Assembly (NCBI GenBank): GCA_900318265.1
Contig: ONKA01000031.1
Location: 1-38,432 of the forward strand
DNA from: an uncultured Bacteroidales bacterium
GTDB taxonomy: Bacteria; Bacteroidota; Bacteroidia; Bacteroidales; F082
Direction: 5' to 3'
Length of the DNA stretch: 38,432 nucleotides
Below the pieces are notes generated by a model. It searched no databases. It saw nothing but the letters and a program-made list of their open reading frames with translations, and was not told the origin of the DNA. A program made the position numbers and the translations under genes. Each line of letters begins with the position of its first letter. Position 1 is the stretch's first letter. Below, piece after piece: positions 6,227 to 15,243 of the stretch.

Positions 6227-9200
6227 TTATTTCACCCAACGATAGAGGATTTCGATGGGGTGAACGGCGTGTACGCCCGTGCCGTCGAGGATCTGCTGAC
6301 GGCAAGAAGTGCCAGGTGCCGAGACGATTGTCGGGACACCGTTGCTCGTGTTGTCCATGGCTTTGCGGATGGTTGGAAAGAGAACCATCTCGCCGATGGC
6401 CAACGAGGTCTTGTAGTGCTCTTTTTCGTAGCCGAATGAACCCGCCATGCCACAACAGCCACTTGGGATGACATGCACTTGGGCGCCTGCAAGTAACTTG
6501 AAGGCAGCAACGGTCTTTTCCGTTCCCACCAAGGCTTTTTGATGGCAATGGCCGTGGAGCCATATTTCAACGGCATCGGTCTTGAAATCTTCCATGGTGA
6601 TGCGGCCTGCAGTCACTTCATGCATGATGAACTCATCAAAAAGCAAGGCGTTGCGTCCTAGTTGTCGGGCTTGTGGACGCAGCTCGGTTGGCACCAAGTC
6701 GGGGTATTCGTCGCGGAAACTGAGGATGCACGAAGGCTCGATGCCGACCAAGGGTGTTTGTTCTGAAATCTTGTCTTTCAGCAGGTTGACATTCCTTAAA
6801 GCAAACTTTTTTGCCAACTTGAGGTTGCCTTTCGAGATGGCGGCGCGACCGCTTTCCACGTGTTTCGGGATTTCTACCTCATAGCCTAGACGTATGAGGA
6901 GTTTGGCAAAAGTCAGGCCTAGTTCGGCTTCTTGGAAGTTGGTGAACTCGTCGGCGAAAAGGTAGACTTTGCCTTTGGTGGCCTGTCCCTGATGTCGGCG
7001 ACATTCCTTTTTGACCGCTTTGCGCATCGTCATGCGGCTGAGGGTCGGAATGTCGCGCTCAGTCGAGAACTTGATGATGCGCTTGATGATGTTGGAAGAG
7101 AAGTTCCATGAGGCAAAGAAGTTGTAGATCGGCCAAACAACGTGCCCTAACTGCTCCACTGTGGCCATCCACGACACGGCAAAGGAGCGCAAAGGCATGC
7201 CGCCGCCGTCGTATTTGTGTTGGAGGATTTCGGAGCGCAGGCGTGTCATGTCGACGTTGGAAGGACACTCGCTGCGGCAGCCTTTGCAAGCCAAACAGCT
7301 GTCCAACACTTCGGCCAACTCCTCCGATTTCAGGATGCTTTTGTCTTTGTTGAGCGCTTGTGTGAAGGCCTCGCTCTCCCACCCTCTCGTGAGGATTTCG
7401 CGCAACACATTGGCACGGGCACGGGTGGCCTTGGTCTCGTCGCCACTGACCTTGAAGGCGGGACAGAGCGTGCCGCCAATCAGGTTCGACTTGCGGCAGT
7501 CGCCGGCACCATTACATTGCTCAATGCTGCACATCAAGGCATGGAGTTGTGTCTTTGCTCCCGTGGCACCTTCCACCTTGCATTCGTCGAAGGCGGCTTT
7601 CCAGTTGTAGTAGGTCTTACCTTGGCCTAACACCTTCTCTATGGCATACCGCTGCCCCACCTCAAAGCGCAGCATGCTGTCCATGGGCAATGTATCAACG
7701 ATTTTGTGCAGGTTGAAGACTTGCTCGGGATCCCAGCATTTTTTGAGGTTTTGCATTAAGGCATAGACCTCGTTGCCATAGAGCAATTGGATGAATTCGC
7801 CACGGAGTCGGCCGTCGCCGTGCTCACCGCTGAGCGAGCCTTTGTATTTCTTGACCAAGAGGGCGGTTTCGTACGCTACTTCGCGGAATTTTCTTAGTCC
7901 TTCGGCTTCTTTGATATTGATAATGGGTCGCAAGTGCAACTCGCCTGTGCTGATGTGGGCATGATAGACACAGCTCAAGCCCAGCTTTTCCAACATTTGG
8001 CCAAAGTCGGCCATGTAGGCGGGCAGTTTCTCGGGCGCTACAGCCGTGTCCTCAATGACGCCGATGGGTTTGGCATCGCCTTTCATGCCGGTGAGCAGAC
8101 CCAAACCTGCCTTACGCAGACTCCACACCTTGCTGATTTCTGAGCCATAGACGCGAGAGCAGGCATAGACCAGCTGTTCATCATTCTGCATTAAGGCTCG
8201 CTCCAACTGGTCGGCGACGGCATCGATTTCGGCCCTTGTCTCACCGCGCAACTCAATGATGAGGATGGCAGCAGGGTCGCCTTGCACGAAGAAGCGGTTT
8301 TTCTGTTGTTCGACATTCTGCTTGCTGAGTTCCAAGATGTTGCGGTCCATCAACTCGACGGCCGAGGGATGGAATTTCAGGGCGACGAGATTGCCCAAGA
8401 AACTCTTTTGCAACGTGTCGCAATGGGCGCATACCACCATCTTCTCCTTGGGCGGTAAGGGGTCGAGGTCGACTTTGATTTCGGTGATGAAAGCCAAGGT
8501 ACCTTCGCTGCCGGCCAACACCTTACAAAGGTTCACTGTGCGGTCTTCAAGAGGCTTGGAGTCATCGTGCAGGTCTTCGATCACCTCGTCGATGGCATAG
8601 CCACAGGAGCGTCGGCGCAGGGTTTTGTCGGGATAGTTTTCTTCGATGGAATGGACGGTCTTTTCGTCCAATGCCCAACGGATGAGTTGAGCGTATATGC
8701 TTTGTATCAGTAGATGGGATTGGTTTTCCCAGAAATGGTTTCCAAACCTTTCTTCCAATTCACGGATGGTATAGGTTTTGAACACTTCCACGCTGCCATC
8801 GCAGAGCACGCCTCGGGCTTCTAGCACATGGTGTCGGGTGCTGCCATAGATGAGGGAATGCGATCCGCAGGAGTTGTTGCCGAACATGCCACCGATGCAG
8901 CAGCGGTTGCTGGTGGAGGTCTCGGGGCTGAAGAAGAGGCCGTAGGGTGCCAAAGCGAGGTTGAGTTCGTCTAAAACCACGCCTGGTTGCACCCTCGCCC
9001 AACGTTCTTCCTTGTTGATTTCAAGTATCTTCTTGAAATGTTTGCTGATGTCGACCACGATGCCGCTACCCACCACTTGTCCGGCGATGGAAGTGCCGCC
9101 TGCTCTCGGAATGAGGTGGGTGTGTCGCTTTTTGGCTTCTTCTATGAGATAGACGACGTCTTGTTCGTTTTCAGGGAAAGTCACGCCTTGCGGCACCTCA

Positions 9201-9265
9201 CGGTAGGCCGACGCATCGGTGGCGTAGGCAATGCGGTGCAGCGGGTCGGTGTGTATGGTGTACAT
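6227..9265 (-). CDS. FAD/Fe-S D-2-hydroxyacid dehydrogenase (YdiJ-like, with C-terminal CCG domain)
   Basis: A 1012-residue protein, close to E. coli YdiJ in length and domain order. FAD-binding PCMH domain: PRAGGTSIAGQ at 53-63 and GGMFGNNSCGSHSLIYG near 125-141. FAD-oxidase C-terminal domain: HISTGELHLRP near 437-447 and LSGEHGDGRLRGEF near 478-491. Two 4Fe-4S clusters: CNGAGDC...CP at 584-602 and CLACKGCRSECP at 657-668. C-terminal cysteine-rich domain: HCHQK, then PSGCCGMAGSFGYE near 934-947. Such enzymes oxidise D-2-hydroxyglutarate or D-lactate and pass electrons to quinone. It starts 6 bp after the upstream dehydratase stop and is presumably co-transcribed, although its metabolic role has no obvious link to glycan synthesis. 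Confidence 0.88.
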   Translation of the reverse strand: MYTIHTDPLHRIAYATDASAYREVPQGVTFPENEQDVVYLIEEAKKRHTHLIPRAGGTSIAGQVVGSGIVVDISKHFKKILEINKEERWARVQPGVVLDELNLALAPYGLFFSPETSTSNRCCIGGMFGNNSCGSHSLIYGSTRHHVLEARGVLCDGSVEVFKTYTIRELEERFGNHFWENQSHLLIQSIYAQLIRWALDEKTVHSIEENYPDKTLRRRSCGYAIDEVIEDLHDDSKPLEDRTVNLCKVLAGSEGTLAFITEIKVDLDPLPPKEKMVVCAHCDTLQKSFLGNLVALKFHPSAVELMDRNILELSKQNVEQQKNRFFVQGDPAAILIIELRGETRAEIDAVADQLERALMQNDEQLVYACSRVYGSEISKVWSLRKAGLGLLTGMKGDAKPIGVIEDTAVAPEKLPAYMADFGQMLEKLGLSCVYHAHISTGELHLRPIINIKEAEGLRKFREVAYETALLVKKYKGSLSGEHGDGRLRGEFIQLLYGNEVYALMQNLKKCWDPEQVFNLHKIVDTLPMDSMLRFEVGQRYAIEKVLGQGKTYYNWKAAFDECKVEGATGAKTQLHALMCSIEQCNGAGDCRKSNLIGGTLCPAFKVSGDETKATRARANVLREILTRGWESEAFTQALNKDKSILKSEELAEVLDSCLACKGCRSECPSNVDMTRLRSEILQHKYDGGGMPLRSFAVSWMATVEQLGHVVWPIYNFFASWNFSSNIIKRIIKFSTERDIPTLSRMTMRKAVKKECRRHQGQATKGKVYLFADEFTNFQEAELGLTFAKLLIRLGYEVEIPKHVESGRAAISKGNLKLAKKFALRNVNLLKDKISEQTPLVGIEPSCILSFRDEYPDLVPTELRPQARQLGRNALLFDEFIMHEVTAGRITMEDFKTDAVEIWLHGHCHQKALVGTEKTVAAFKLLAGAQVHVIPSGCCGMAGSFGYEKEHYKTSLAIGEMVLFPTIRKAMDNTSNGVPTIVSAPGTSCRQQILDGTGVHAVHPIEILYRWVK

Positions 9266-9271
9266 CTCGGC

Positions 9272-11185
9272 TTATTTGTCCAGCTGGCTGAAAATGCTGT
9301 TGTTGCTCTTGAATTCGGGCACGATGGCTTTCATCTGTGCCACGATCTTCATCGGGTCGCAGGTCTCCAATGCTTCGTGCAGTTTGATGAACATGGCATC
9401 GACATCGGCAGCCGCGTATTTCCTCACGATGGCGTGCATGATCTTCTCGTTGTCGGTCTTGATGGTGTTCTCTTCGTTGGCCAACACCTCTTCGTAGAGT
9501 TTCTCGCCTGGACGCAAGCCCGTCTCGATAATTTCCACTTCGGGGCGATGGGCCAACTTGCGCATCTTCTCGGCCAGGTCCCAAATCTTGACCTTTTCGC
9601 CCATGTCGAAGACGAAGATGTCGCCACCCTCGCCAATGGAGCCGGCTTCAAGTACGAGGCTGCAAGCTTCGGGGATGGTCATGAAGAAACGTGTGATGCG
9701 GCGGTCGGTGACGGTAATGGGCCCACCCTGCTCGATCTGTTTGCGGAACAAAGGCACTACCGATCCGTTGGAGCCTAACACATTGCCGAAACGCGTAGTG
9801 ATGAACTTGGTGTTGCCTTGGCGGCTCTGCGTGTAAATCTCGGCAATACGCTTGGTAGCTCCCATCACATTGGTCGGGTTGACGGCCTTGTCGGTCGAAA
9901 TCATGACGAACTTCTCCACGCCATATTCAATGGACAAGTCGGCGACGAGCTTGGTACCAAACACATTGACGAACACGGCTTCGTAGGCATTCTCTTCCAT
10001 GAAAGGCACGTGCTTGTAGGCTGCGGCATGAAACACCACCTGGGGATGGTAAGTCTCAAACACCTCCCTCATGCGGATGGGGTCTTTCACATTGGTGATG
10101 ACGAATGCCATGCGGCTTTTCATCTCCTTGAATTCGGGCGTGTTGTTCATCTCGAACTGGAAGTCGTACATCGGCGACTCCGCCTGGTCGAGCATGATGA
10201 GCTTCGAGGGGTTGTAGTGCATCACCTGTCGGCAAATCTCGCTACCGATGGAGCCTGCAGCGCCGGTGACAAGCACCACTTTGTCGTTAATTTCGCGTAT
10301 GACGTTGCTCTTACCCAAAATGATGGGCTTGCGGCCCAACAGGTCTTCGATTCTAATATCTTCGATTTGGTTGGTCGAGATTTTGCCGTCCACCCATTTG
10401 TCGAAAGCCGGGATGGATTTCACGATGAGGTTGAGTGCCAGACCTTGCTCGATGATTTCCTTGTTGCGTTCTTGCGTTAGGCTAGGGATGGCCACGATCA
10501 TCACATCGATGTCGTACTTTTCGATGAACTCAGGGGTCATGGCCACCTTGGGAGAATAAATCTTGATAGTATTGATTTGGGTGCCTACACGTTTCGGGTC
10601 GTCGTCGACGAAGGCCTTGATCTTGAATTTCGAGTTGGTGTCTTGACTCAGCGTGCGAAACAGCATGGTACCACCGTCGCCCGCGCCATAGATGAGGGTA
10701 TTCATCTTGTCGGCTGTGTTCTTGTACACCTCGTTATACAGACGTCGGATGACGAAACGCATGAGGCTCATCGCCACCATGGTAATCAGATAGTGGTAGA
10801 TGATGGTCACATAACGCGGGTAGATATCGGTCGCCAAGTTCGGAGAAATCTGATGGATGACCAATTTGCTGATGATGAGGAAGGATAACGCACTTGTGCA
10901 AGCGTAGAAAATCTTTCGGACGTCGTTAAATCCGGAGTAACGGAGCATGCCGTCGTAAACCCTACTGATGAGGAAAGCCAAGAGGTAGACCGCAGGCACG
11001 AGCCAGATGCGGCTCCAATCGAAGACGGAGGCTGCAATATCCTTGAAATAAAGCATCATGATGGCCAACACGTAGGCCAAAATGACAATAATCATATCTA
11101 CAGCCAAAATCCAATATCGTGGCAGTGTATTGCTTTTATGTTTTCCGAAGATGAAATTACAAAAGCGAGTAATTATTTTTCGCAT
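9272..11185 (-). CDS. Membrane-bound NDP-sugar epimerase/4,6-dehydratase (CapD/WbpM/FlaA1-like)
   Basis: A 637-residue protein. Four hydrophobic segments lie within residues 24-145, followed by a CoA-binding-like Rossmann domain (LIYGAGDGGTMLF, 164-176). The catalytic SDR domain carries TGAAGSIG (307-314), HAAAYKHVP (386-394) and STDKAVNPTNVMGATKR (430-446). This is the layout of WbpM-type UDP-GlcNAc 4,6-dehydratases, in which the usual Tyr-x3-Lys is Met-x3-Lys; here MGATK. The product would be a UDP-4-keto-6-deoxy sugar for the polysaccharide. It is the first gene of the operon, and the reading frame is complete. Confidence 0.93.
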   Translation of the reverse strand: MRKIITRFCNFIFGKHKSNTLPRYWILAVDMIIVILAYVLAIMMLYFKDIAASVFDWSRIWLVPAVYLLAFLISRVYDGMLRYSGFNDVRKIFYACTSALSFLIISKLVIHQISPNLATDIYPRYVTIIYHYLITMVAMSLMRFVIRRLYNEVYKNTADKMNTLIYGAGDGGTMLFRTLSQDTNSKFKIKAFVDDDPKRVGTQINTIKIYSPKVAMTPEFIEKYDIDVMIVAIPSLTQERNKEIIEQGLALNLIVKSIPAFDKWVDGKISTNQIEDIRIEDLLGRKPIILGKSNVIREINDKVVLVTGAAGSIGSEICRQVMHYNPSKLIMLDQAESPMYDFQFEMNNTPEFKEMKSRMAFVITNVKDPIRMREVFETYHPQVVFHAAAYKHVPFMEENAYEAVFVNVFGTKLVADLSIEYGVEKFVMISTDKAVNPTNVMGATKRIAEIYTQSRQGNTKFITTRFGNVLGSNGSVVPLFRKQIEQGGPITVTDRRITRFFMTIPEACSLVLEAGSIGEGGDIFVFDMGEKVKIWDLAEKMRKLAHRPEVEIIETGLRPGEKLYEEVLANEENTIKTDNEKIMHAIVRKYAAADVDAMFIKLHEALETCDPMKIVAQMKAIVPEFKSNNSIFSQLDK

Positions 11186-11258
11186 AGCAAAAGGTCTTTA
11201 AAGGACTGCAATATTACGACATTTTTTTAAAAAAATAAAAATATTTTTCAGCCTTGTT

Positions 11259-11903
11259 TTATTTTCCTTCGGAAGGCTGGTTGTCGTCGGCATCAAGGCA
11301 TTCTGCCAATGCCGAAACGAAATACCAGCGTCCATTGCTTTCGCAATAGCATTTGTAGCGGGTGCGTTGCTTCTCACCTTTTTGGAAGACAAGACCGTTT
11401 TTCAGGACGAAACGGGCGCCATGGGGAAGGCTTTCCACGGTGGTTGTGTTGTCGGGCTGTTTGTCGTATTTGTGCAAAACCCTTTGTAAGTTCAGGTCGG
11501 CGGTGCTGCTGGCCTTGATGTGGTTGAGGTGTTTGTGCAAGGCGTTGAGTACGTCATTTGGGAAGATGGTTTCCGTCAGAAAAGGTTGCAGCAAGGTTGA
11601 AAAAGTCGTTTGCCATTCTTGGCCATGAGGTTGTACACGCCGTGAGCCATATTGTTGGTATACGTCGTAGTGCGCCACCTCATGCACGTATGTGATGAGC
11701 ATCTGGTAGGGATTCAAGTCGAGGTTGAGGGTGATGGAACAGATGCCGTTTTTGGTTCGGGGTGGACGGAAGTCGCCCAACTTGGAGCTGCGCGGTCGCT
11801 TGAAATGCAGTTTGAAACGTCTTTGCTCGTACATGGCGCCGACCATGGCTACCGCTGTTTCGGGGAAATAGCGTTTCAACAGGGCAAGTTCTTCAGCCTT
11901 CAT
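11259..11903 (-). CDS. SprT-like zinc metalloprotease-fold protein
   Basis: A 214-residue protein when started at ATG 11903 (MKAEELALLK). The zinc motif HEVAH is at residues 74-78, with a third His in QPHGQEW (about 93), as in SprT/Spartan domains. The C-terminal half lacks the four-Cys zinc ribbon of many SprT proteins; only a CYCES segment is seen. The frame stays open upstream to 11945, but that extension lies inside the preceding lipoprotein gene and looks unnatural. It overlaps that gene by 11 bp. The function is likely protein quality control or DNA-protein crosslink related; not established for this group. Confidence 0.8.
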   Translation of the reverse strand: MKAEELALLKRYFPETAVAMVGAMYEQRRFKLHFKRPRSSKLGDFRPPRTKNGICSITLNLDLNPYQMLITYVHEVAHYDVYQQYGSRRVQPHGQEWQTTFSTLLQPFLTETIFPNDVLNALHKHLNHIKASSTADLNLQRVLHKYDKQPDNTTTVESLPHGARFVLKNGLVFQKGEKQRTRYKCYCESNGRWYFVSALAECLDADDNQPSEGK

Positions 11904-12072
11904 CGTTGTGCAAGAGTTCGTATTCCAAGGTTTCTTGTGGCGCATAGCTCCACTTGGTGCAGGTGTTGCAGTGGCGCGGTGCGCGGCGACGGCCAGGCAC
12001 TTCCTTGGTCTTACAGGATGAGGCTACCAGTATCAAGCCTAACAATAACAATATCAATTTTTTGTTTTTCAT
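11893..12072 (-). CDS. Very small lipoprotein
   Basis: A 59-residue product. The signal peptide MKNKKLILLLLGLILVASSC puts the lipid-modified Cys at position 20, followed by a basic stretch (GRRRAPRHC), a CNTC pair and an acidic tail. The start is chosen at ATG 12072 because it forms an ATGA overlap with the stop codon of the M23 gene. A small lipoprotein in this position could be an envelope assembly factor, but the family is not recognised. Confidence 0.7.
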   Translation of the reverse strand: MKNKKLILLLLGLILVASSCKTKEVPGRRRAPRHCNTCTKWSYAPQETLEYELLHNDEG

Positions 12073-13487
12073 TGCGATAGCCAATTAGCTGGGTTCTGAC
12101 GTGTTTGTTCTTTCAACAATTCAAAATGCAATTCGGTCTTGCCCTCGGTCTTGTTCGTGTGGACGGTGCCGATGTTTTGTTTGGTCTTCACCTTGTCGCC
12201 GCGTTTCACCGTGACGTTTTCGAGGTTGGAATACACCGTGAAGTACTCGCCGTGACGGATGATGACCACCGTGTTGGCCCCCGTCAGTTTGGTGACGCTG
12301 GTCACCTCGCCATCGAAGACGGCGCGGGCTTTGGCGCCTTCGGTGGTGGCGATGTCGATGCCGTTGTTGGTCACCGTGACCTTGCTCGACACCGAGGAGG
12401 CGTGTTTGCCGTATGTTGAGGCGATGGTGCCACGTTCCACAGGCCAAGGCAGCTTGCCCTTGTTGTTGACGAAGTTGGTTGACAGGGTCTTTTCGGAAGG
12501 CGTCAATGCCATGCCTTTCTCCTTGGTTTTGGTCGTGGTGGTGGCGGTTGACTTGCCTTTGTTGGCGTTTTTCTTGGCTTCTGCCTTGCGTTTGCGCTCG
12601 GCTTCCGCATTGGCCTTCCTGATTTCTTCGGCGATGATGTCGTCGATGGCTTTTTGGAGCTTTTGTGTTTGCTGCTGCTTGTTCTTGATGTCTTGTTGGA
12701 GGTTGCCTTCCTTCTTTTTGAGTTTGGCCACTTGGGCGTTGAGTTCCTCCTTCTCTTTCTTCAAAGCTCCTTGTTGGGCTTTCTCTTCTTTTAGCAGGGC
12801 AGTCTGTTCTTCGCGCGCTTGTTGGCTGGCCTCCAAGGCGCTACTGATTTGTTTTTCGGTGGCGGCGATTTGGTCCATCTTCACCTTGCGGGCATCGGTG
12901 AACTGGCGGATGTAGCGCAGTCGGCTGAAGGCTTGGTTGAAATCCTCCGAGGCGAAGATGAAGCCCAAACGGTCGTAATGATTACGGTTTTTGTTGGCAA
13001 AGACGATCATCTTGGCGTATTCCTTTTGCAGCTTGCTGAGGTCGGAGTTGAGGCTCTTGATGTTGTTTTGGCCTATATTGATTTCCTCATCGAGGATGGC
13101 AATTTGTTCGTTGCAGGCCTTGATGAGTTGTTCGCGTTGCTTGATTTTGTTTTCGAGGATCGACACTTCGTTGAGGGTCATTTCCTTGTCCTTGGTGGTC
13201 TTTTTCAGCAATTGGTTGGCGTTCGAGATCTCCTTCTGCAAGGTGGTGATTTCGCTTTGCAGTTGCTTTTTGGACTTACCTTTCGTTTTTTGGGCGTAGG
13301 CGGAAGATGAAGTCAAAGCTAAGAAAAACAGAAAAATGAATGACAAACACCACCCCATGCCCTCATGGCGGAGGCACATCCGCCATCTCCTAAGCTTGAA
13401 GGCGAACCCCTTTTGCTTAGGAGATCGCGGGTCATGCCCGCGATGAGGGTTTGTATGGTGTTGTTCTATAATTATTCTATCGTTCAT
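12069..13487 (-). CDS. Murein hydrolase activator EnvC-like / M23 peptidase-domain protein
   Basis: A 472-residue protein. A hydrophobic signal core (LSFIFLFFLALTSSSAYA, residues 48-65) is followed by a long Lys/Glu/Gln coiled coil (about 70-300) and a C-terminal LytM/M23 domain (IASTYGKHASSVSSKVTVTN, VVIIRHGEYFTVYSNL, LHFEL). The HxxxD/HxH zinc ligands look degenerate (KVTVTNNGIDIAT, and LHFEL without a preceding active HxH). This fits an EnvC-type activator of amidases better than an active endopeptidase. Residues about 11-43 are encoded by the 88-bp palindromic element at 13361-13448. GTG/ATG choices therefore matter: ATG 13487 overlaps the upstream stop (ATGA), but ATGs at 13379 (inside the element) or 13358 (just after it) would give a normal signal peptide. 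Confidence 0.88.
   Translation of the reverse strand: MNDRIIIEQHHTNPHRGHDPRSPKQKGFAFKLRRWRMCLRHEGMGWCLSFIFLFFLALTSSSAYAQKTKGKSKKQLQSEITTLQKEISNANQLLKKTTKDKEMTLNEVSILENKIKQREQLIKACNEQIAILDEEINIGQNNIKSLNSDLSKLQKEYAKMIVFANKNRNHYDRLGFIFASEDFNQAFSRLRYIRQFTDARKVKMDQIAATEKQISSALEASQQAREEQTALLKEEKAQQGALKKEKEELNAQVAKLKKKEGNLQQDIKNKQQQTQKLQKAIDDIIAEEIRKANAEAERKRKAEAKKNANKGKSTATTTTKTKEKGMALTPSEKTLSTNFVNNKGKLPWPVERGTIASTYGKHASSVSSKVTVTNNGIDIATTEGAKARAVFDGEVTSVTKLTGANTVVIIRHGEYFTVYSNLENVTVKRGDKVKTKQNIGTVHTNKTEGKTELHFELLKEQTRQNPANWLSQ
13361..13448. repeat. 88-bp three-armed palindromic element, copy A
   Basis: Terminal inverted repeat CCTCAT/ATGAGG. Arm 1: GGCGGA/TCCGCC. Arm 2: CTCCTAAGC/GCTTAGGAG with a large loop. 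Arm 3: TCGCGGG/CCCGCGA with a 5-nt loop. It has the same length as copy B at 25569-25656, and every stem difference between the copies is compensated. It lies within the 5' part of the M23 gene. Confidence 0.9.
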
Positions 13488-14035
13488 TGTCTTAGTTTGA
13501 TTCGGAATCGTTCCATCTTATCGCTGATCTTCAGCGGGAAGTTCGTCTTTTCTTCCAGTTTGATGTTTTTATATCTCACTTTTGCGGCGAGGTTGCCCAT
13601 GACGAAGGTCTTGAGTAGCACCGTCTGATTCTCAACGGGCGGGAGACCTTCGTTATTGTCCAAGAGCAAAGTTTGCACCAAAGGCAGACTGAGCGGCATG
13701 CCGAGTTGGGCGGAAACGGTGTCTAAAGGTTCAGTCAAATAGGTCTTTTCCAGTCGGTTGACAATCCAGACGGAGTCGTTGCTGAACTTGGCGCGCATCA
13801 CTTCCACGCCCATGGTGGCGGTTACGCTGAGCCACACGAGGCTGTCCTTGCGTATCCGCAGTTGCCCTGAGAGGTCGTCAAAGGCCACGCCATCGCCTTC
13901 GGCTTGAATGTCAAGGTTGGAGGTCATCCATTCGAAAGCTTGAGGTTGGGTGGGCACGACGGTTTTCTTGCGCGAGGCACAAGATGAGGCCATGAGGACC
14001 AGCACTAGGAGTGCTATTTTTGTCAGCGTTTTCAC
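13484..14035 (-). CDS. DUF4292-type outer-membrane-associated lipoprotein
   Basis: 183 residues when started at GTG 14035: VKTLTKIALLVLVLMASSC, lipid-modified Cys at position 19. The body (FEWMTSNLDIQAEGDG, LSGQLRIRKDSLVWLSVTA, MGVEVMRAKFSNDSVWIVNR) is the LolA/LolB-like beta-sheet pattern annotated as DUF4292 in Bacteroidetes. An upstream in-frame stretch to 14134 has no hydrophobic logic and is rejected as coding. Its stop overlaps the M23 start (ATGA), so the two are coupled. A TATTTTTG-type -7 box lies at 14084-14091, but no -33 is visible. Probable role: lipoprotein or envelope biogenesis. Confidence 0.82.
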   Translation of the reverse strand: MKTLTKIALLVLVLMASSCASRKKTVVPTQPQAFEWMTSNLDIQAEGDGVAFDDLSGQLRIRKDSLVWLSVTATMGVEVMRAKFSNDSVWIVNRLEKTYLTEPLDTVSAQLGMPLSLPLVQTLLLDNNEGLPPVENQTVLLKTFVMGNLAAKVRYKNIKLEEKTNFPLKISDKMERFRIKLRQ

Positions 14036-14124
14036 AAAGAAAGGTTTTTCAAATACCGTTCCAAAAAAACTTCTATTTCGCTGCAAAAATAAGAAAAATC
14101 CTTGAGTATGCCATAGATACAAGG

Positions 14125-14154
14125 AAAGCCTCAACCAAAAAGGGTTGAGGCTTT
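14125..14154 (-). terminator. Hairpin terminator after the T9SS cargo remnant
   Basis: A 12-bp perfect stem AAAGCCTCAACC (14125-14136)/GGTTGAGGCTTT (14143-14154) with a 6-nt loop, 23 bp beyond the stop codon at 14177. It closes the cargo block before the DUF4292 gene. Confidence 0.75.
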
Positions 14155-14176
14155 CGATGCTTTATTTCATAGAAGG

Positions 14177-14817
14177 TTATTCTTTCACTACCTTCCGCAC
14201 GCACTTACGTCCTTCCTCATCAGTGACATTGACGAAATAAATCCCTGCAGGCAGCGCGGCCAAGTCTATGCGGAGCTCGTTGACCTCGCCTTGTATGCTG
14301 AGCACCTTTTGCCCGAGCATGTTAAGTACCTCGGCCTGCCGCAGGTTCTCGCCTGTGATGGAGACGAAGCCTGTGGTAGGGTTGGGGTGGAGGGCACGTG
14401 ACAAACAAACGGATTAAATATTACATAATTGTATGCCTCAAACCAAGCAAATATGTAATTGTCATTTTCGATTTGTTTTCGGGCTGCAAATCGACTTTGG
14501 CCTTCATCATCTAACCAAAGATAAGTATGCCCCCAATGGACAATGTTAGGAATAGTGTCGGTGCCGTCATTATCCAACCAAGTTATCTCCCAGTCATTTG
14601 ATGCAACAATTTCTGGCCAATACCCCGTACTTGTATAGTCCATTTTTAGACAAATATCTCCATTGCCATCATCGTCAAAATCAACCCAAAGTCTAGTGTA
14701 TTGGTCGGTGATACATGAATCTGGTTCAAAATCAACAATAATAATATCACCTTGTTGGGCTTTCATGGCAAATGAGGACAACAATAAAATGGCTAAAGTG
14801 ATTAGTTTTGTTTTCAT
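14177..14817 (-). pseudogene. T9SS cargo protein, frameshifted before its C-terminal sorting domain
   Basis: ATG 14817 begins a good signal peptide (MKTKLITLAILLLSSFAMKA), followed by about 115 residues of acidic beta-rich sequence (RLWVDFDDDGNGDICLKMDY). At about 14400-14410 the frame must change: the first frame runs into out-of-frame codons to 14266. The other frame gives a classic type A T9SS sorting domain: HPNPTTGFVSITGE, NMLGQKVLS, LPAGIYFVNVTDEEGRKCVR, stop at 14177. The usual linker before HPNP is missing, so this looks like an out-of-frame fusion by deletion rather than a simple indel. Only a truncated secreted product without a sorting signal would be made. Confidence 0.8.
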
Positions 14818-14840
14818 GATAGTGATTGTTTATATGTTGG

Positions 14841-15190
14841 TTAGTTATCGCTTGGACAGTCTCCTGTCAGGCCGGTACAATTGTAAAACGCTCCAGGCAT
14901 GATTTCCACAATGGAATTGGGTATCACAAGCGAGCCGGTAAGGGACTGGCAGCCGAAAAAGGCTCTTTTCCCGATGATTGTAACGGTGTAGTCAACCCCT
15001 TCATGGTTCACGGTTTGTGGAATAACGAGTTCCCCTTGTGCCGCAGTGCCATCTACATGTCCGACAAGTATGACCTCTGTTGTGTTTGTATTATTGATGC
15101 TATATAGTAGATTTCCAGATAGGAAATCATAGGCCGAAGCTCGCATTATAAAGCTGACCAAAGCGAAAATCAAAATAATGAGCTTTTCAT
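14841..15190 (-). pseudogene. BspA-like leucine-rich-repeat surface protein, truncated and frameshifted at the start
   Basis: An open frame of about 110 residues contains BspA LRR_5 units (VTIIGKRAFFGCQSLTGSLV, IPNSIVEIMPGAFYNCTGLTG) and stops after CPSDN at 14841, where more repeats would be expected. ATG at 15190 begins MKS and meets a stop. Adding one A to the AAAA run at 15184-15187 would give MKKLIILIFALVSFIMRASA, a perfect signal peptide in frame with the repeats. So the gene has lost a base after its start and its 3' part. Full-length BspA proteins are long and carry a secretion signal at the C-terminus. Confidence 0.75.
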
Positions 15191-15231
15191 CTGTAGTTGT
15201 TTTTGTTTGTCGTTTACACCATTTTATTCTG

Positions 15232-15239
15232 CAAATATA
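15232..15239 (-). promoter_or_regulatory. -7 box of the BspA-like relic
   Basis: TATATTTG on the minus strand, 42 bp before the ATG at 15190, matches TAnnTTTG. No TTG is visible at the -33 distance. Confidence 0.5.
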
Positions 15240-15243
15240 AAAA

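Noticed and set aside
6099-6563. Second minus-strand frame overlapping the 3' end of the FAD/Fe-S dehydrogenase
   Set aside because: Low-complexity shadow frame with no start context or motif; the overlapping gene has an intact CCG domain in the other frame.
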